DNA of 7,855 nucleotides from Pseudomonadota bacterium (lineage in GTDB: Bacteria; Desulfobacterota; GWC2-55-46; JADFVP01): the NCBI GenBank assembly GCA_015222595.1, contig JADFVP010000143.1:1-7855 (forward strand), written 5' to 3'. A program made the position numbers and the translations under genes. The notes under the pieces are model-generated. The model was not told where the DNA came from and ran no database searches. It saw only the letters and a program-made list of their open reading frames with translations. This document shows, piece by piece, positions 5,691 through 7,855 of the stretch; the stretch's first letter is position 1; each line of letters opens with the position of its first letter.

Positions 5691-7855
5691 ACTCTCTAGT
5701 CTTTAGTGCCGAGACAAGGTCGAGGCGGTCGAGCTTTACGCGTATTATAACCGCTGAGACGATGGCCGACAAGAGTATTACGGTAGTTGCGAACGAATAC
5801 GTGCTGACGTCTATTATAAGAGGAATTCTGTAGAGGTCGCTCTCTATCGATTTAGAGACCATTGCACAGAGCGCGCGCCCTATTAAAAATCCTATCGGTA
5901 TGGCCACGAGCGTCAGTACCGCAAGTTCGCCTATGAGTATATATGAAATCTCGGCACGAGTAAATCCCATTACTCTGAGTGACGCCAGCTCGCGTGAGCG
6001 TTCCGAGAGCGCTATGCGCGCGGAGTTGTAGACCACGCCGAAGGCGATAGTGGCGGCAAGAAGCGTATTGATATAGGTGAAGAGCAGTATCGTGTCGGCC
6101 ATTGTGTCGTAGAAGTTCTTTATCGAGTTGAGCCGCACTATGACGCCTGCGACGCGCGGCATTTCTTTCAGCTTCTTATAGATAGAGCGAGTTGAGCTCT
6201 GCTCGGCTGCTATGTGCGCCCCGGAGATGGAGCTGCCCTCGCGCATTAAACGGTTCAGCGAGTCGATCTCCATGTAGGCCCAGAGGCCCATGTACTGCTT
6301 CGTAAGCCCGGCAACAGGTACTTGCAGAACAGGGCGGGCCCCTTCCAAGACCTCTACCTTTAGGGTGTCTCCGGGGCCGACACCGAGAATTTTGCCTAAG
6401 TGGTCAGTCAGCACAACGCCCTCTTTGCTGAGGTCGATTCTCTTTAAATCACTGTCGAGCACGCGGTGCAAGTCGCCTTCGGGGTCTACGCCCTCTATGC
6501 TTGTACGGTAGCTGCGGTGTTCGAACCTTAGACGTGCCGGAACCGAGCGGTACGGTTCGGCGTACCGGACGCCCTCGATGTTAGCGAGTTCGAAGAGCGC
6601 GCGCCTTCCCGTCGGCTCGGTGAAGACCACGGATATGTCCTCTTTCTGGCTCCTTTTGAACTGCACGTCTACCATATAGCCGACGGCGTCTTTCTGAAAT
6701 GAGCCTACCATCATTATCGCACACGCTAGAGAGATACCGGTAATGGTAAGGAGAGACTTAACCGGTTGGCGCTCTATGTGGCGCAGTATCATGCGCGACG
6801 GAACGCTTATGCGTTCCTTTAGCCCGGCGCGCTCCAGCAAAGTCTCGTTATAGCTCTGAGGTGGTTCCGGGCGCATCGCCTCTGCCGGGGCCATGATAAC
6901 GGCATGCCTTAGCGCGCTCAGCGTTCCGGCAATTGCCGCGCCGAAGCAGATGAGTATAGAGGTTACAATCGTATCGACACCCAGGTGGTACGTCAGGTAC
7001 GGAAAGCGGTAGAAGTCCATATAGAGTTCGCTGAGACCGCTTCCGAGCCAACTGCCTAGCGCAATGCCGCCTATGGCTCCTACGAGCGCGATTACCGAGA
7101 CGAGCTTGACGTAGTGAATACCTATTGCGGTATTGGAGTACCCGAAGGCCTTCAGTATAGCTATCTGGTTGCGCTGCGTGGTGATGAGCCGCTTGACTAC
7201 GATGTTGAGAAGAAAGGCCGCGACGGAGAGAAAGATGGCGGGGAAGAGGACGCTCATGTTCCCAAGCATCTTGAACTCTTCTGAGAGCACGTGGTTCGAG
7301 ACCTGGTTTTCGCGCCCGTGCGCGCCGAAACCTCCGTACGGCTCCATGAGCCGGTCGAGCCGGTCTATTACGTCTGCCATCACCGTGCCGCTTTCTACGA
7401 CGTCCGAGTCGAGCGAGAGCGTTACGTTGTTGAACGCCCCTTCCATGTCGTAGGCGGCGCTGAGCGCGTTTCTGCCCATCCAGAGTATGCCGAAGCGTTC
7501 GAAGTCCGGGAAGATCGCTCCGGGGCTTATCTGAAAGACGAACTCAGGGGAGAGCGCAATGCCGGAGATCACCAGCTTTCTCCTCTTGCCGTTGACGATT
7601 GTCTCTATGCTGTCGCCTACATGGAGCGAGTGGGCAGTGGCAAAGGTATCGACTACCGCCACCTCGGTGCTAAACGGGCCGGGCAGGCGACCGGCCTTAA
7701 GGTAGAGTCCGTTTAAGAGCGGAGGTACGGAGTCTGGTATGGAGATAAGCTCTCCGGTTATGGGCTCTTCGAAGCCGTCGATCTCTATCTTCACGGGAGC
7801 CACGACACGTGTTTCTACGTGTGCCACGCCGGGGATTTCATCTATTCTTGTGCGA
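5689..7855 (-). CDS. ABC transporter permease with two FtsX domains, 5'-partial
   Basis: The frame is open to the right window edge and gives at least 721 codons ending in TAG (5689-5691). The GTG at 7825-7827 is an internal valine, because upstream codons read RTRIDEIPGV and continue the periplasmic domain (IPGVAHVETRVV). Roughly 80-100 residues with the first TM helix are probably missing. Counting from that Val: periplasmic domain 1 to about 185; FtsX domain 1 with TMs near 192-213, 241-265 and 286-306; TM near 357-376; periplasmic domain 2 about 380-570; FtsX domain 2 with TMs near 578-600, 627-651 and 676-696. Each FtsX unit has the cytoplasmic coupling segment after its first helix (QIAILKAFGYS; ELASLRVMGFTR). 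The type is an 8-TM permease with large periplasmic domains. It lacks an ATPase domain, so a separate LolD/MacB-like ATPase is needed. Adaptor follows downstream. Confidence 0.92.
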   Translation of the reverse strand, partial: RTRIDEIPGVAHVETRVVAPVKIEIDGFEEPITGELISIPDSVPPLLNGLYLKAGRLPGPFSTEVAVVDTFATAHSLHVGDSIETIVNGKRRKLVISGIALSPEFVFQISPGAIFPDFERFGILWMGRNALSAAYDMEGAFNNVTLSLDSDVVESGTVMADVIDRLDRLMEPYGGFGAHGRENQVSNHVLSEEFKMLGNMSVLFPAIFLSVAAFLLNIVVKRLITTQRNQIAILKAFGYSNTAIGIHYVKLVSVIALVGAIGGIALGSWLGSGLSELYMDFYRFPYLTYHLGVDTIVTSILICFGAAIAGTLSALRHAVIMAPAEAMRPEPPQSYNETLLERAGLKERISVPSRMILRHIERQPVKSLLTITGISLACAIMMVGSFQKDAVGYMVDVQFKRSQKEDISVVFTEPTGRRALFELANIEGVRYAEPYRSVPARLRFEHRSYRTSIEGVDPEGDLHRVLDSDLKRIDLSKEGVVLTDHLGKILGVGPGDTLKVEVLEGARPVLQVPVAGLTKQYMGLWAYMEIDSLNRLMREGSSISGAHIAAEQSSTRSIYKKLKEMPRVAGVIVRLNSIKNFYDTMADTILLFTYINTLLAATIAFGVVYNSARIALSERSRELASLRVMGFTRAEISYILIGELAVLTLVAIPIGFLIGRALCAMVSKSIESDLYRIPLIIDVSTYSFATTVILLSAIVSAVIIRVKLDRLDLVSALKTRE

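Overview
The window holds two gene blocks that converge at about 3712-3779. Every protein has the look of a diderm (Gram-negative) bacterium: a periplasmic adaptor, an FtsX-type permease, a signal-peptide SYLF protein and a membrane hybrid kinase. Base composition is moderately GC-rich, with frequent AGG (Arg) and ATA (Ile) codons in all the genes. That is compatible with deltaproteobacteria-like or Nitrospirota-like lineages, but the sequence does not fix the phylum. I see no insertion sequence, integrase, tRNA, rRNA or CRISPR array.

Left block, + strand. The window opens in the last 19 codons of a GGDEF-type (diguanylate cyclase) protein. A perfect 11-bp inverted repeat spans its stop codon. 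Next comes a 1087-residue membrane hybrid histidine kinase (132-3395), with layout TM - periplasmic Cache-like sensor - TM - coiled coil - PAS - HisKA - HATPase_c - REC - REC. A separate small HPt protein (3382-3711) overlaps the kinase end by 14 bp and has a near-perfect Shine-Dalgarno site inside the kinase gene. Together these form a complete His-Asp-His phosphorelay up to, but not including, the final response regulator. The PAS domain aligns without gaps to the heme PAS of FixL and keeps the two residues matching the proximal heme histidine and distal arginine, so the kinase may sense O2 or another heme ligand as well as a periplasmic signal.

Right block, - strand, transcribed from the right edge. 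It holds a two-FtsX-domain ABC permease (open at the window edge, so its N-terminus is missing), a HlyD/MacA-like periplasmic adaptor (4417-5610) and a secreted SYLF/Ysc84-domain protein (3780-4355). The permease and adaptor should form a tripartite exporter with an ABC ATPase and a TolC-like outer-membrane channel, neither of which is in the window. The adaptor keeps an R-x3-L-x6-T version of the TolC-docking tip motif. Four degenerate tandem copies of a 17-bp unit fill most of the permease-adaptor spacer.

The architecture is mostly recognisable. The points most worth a second look are the FixL-like PAS in a Cache hybrid kinase, the split overlapping HPt gene, the 17-bp tandem repeats, and the linkage of a SYLF protein to an FtsX/HlyD exporter.
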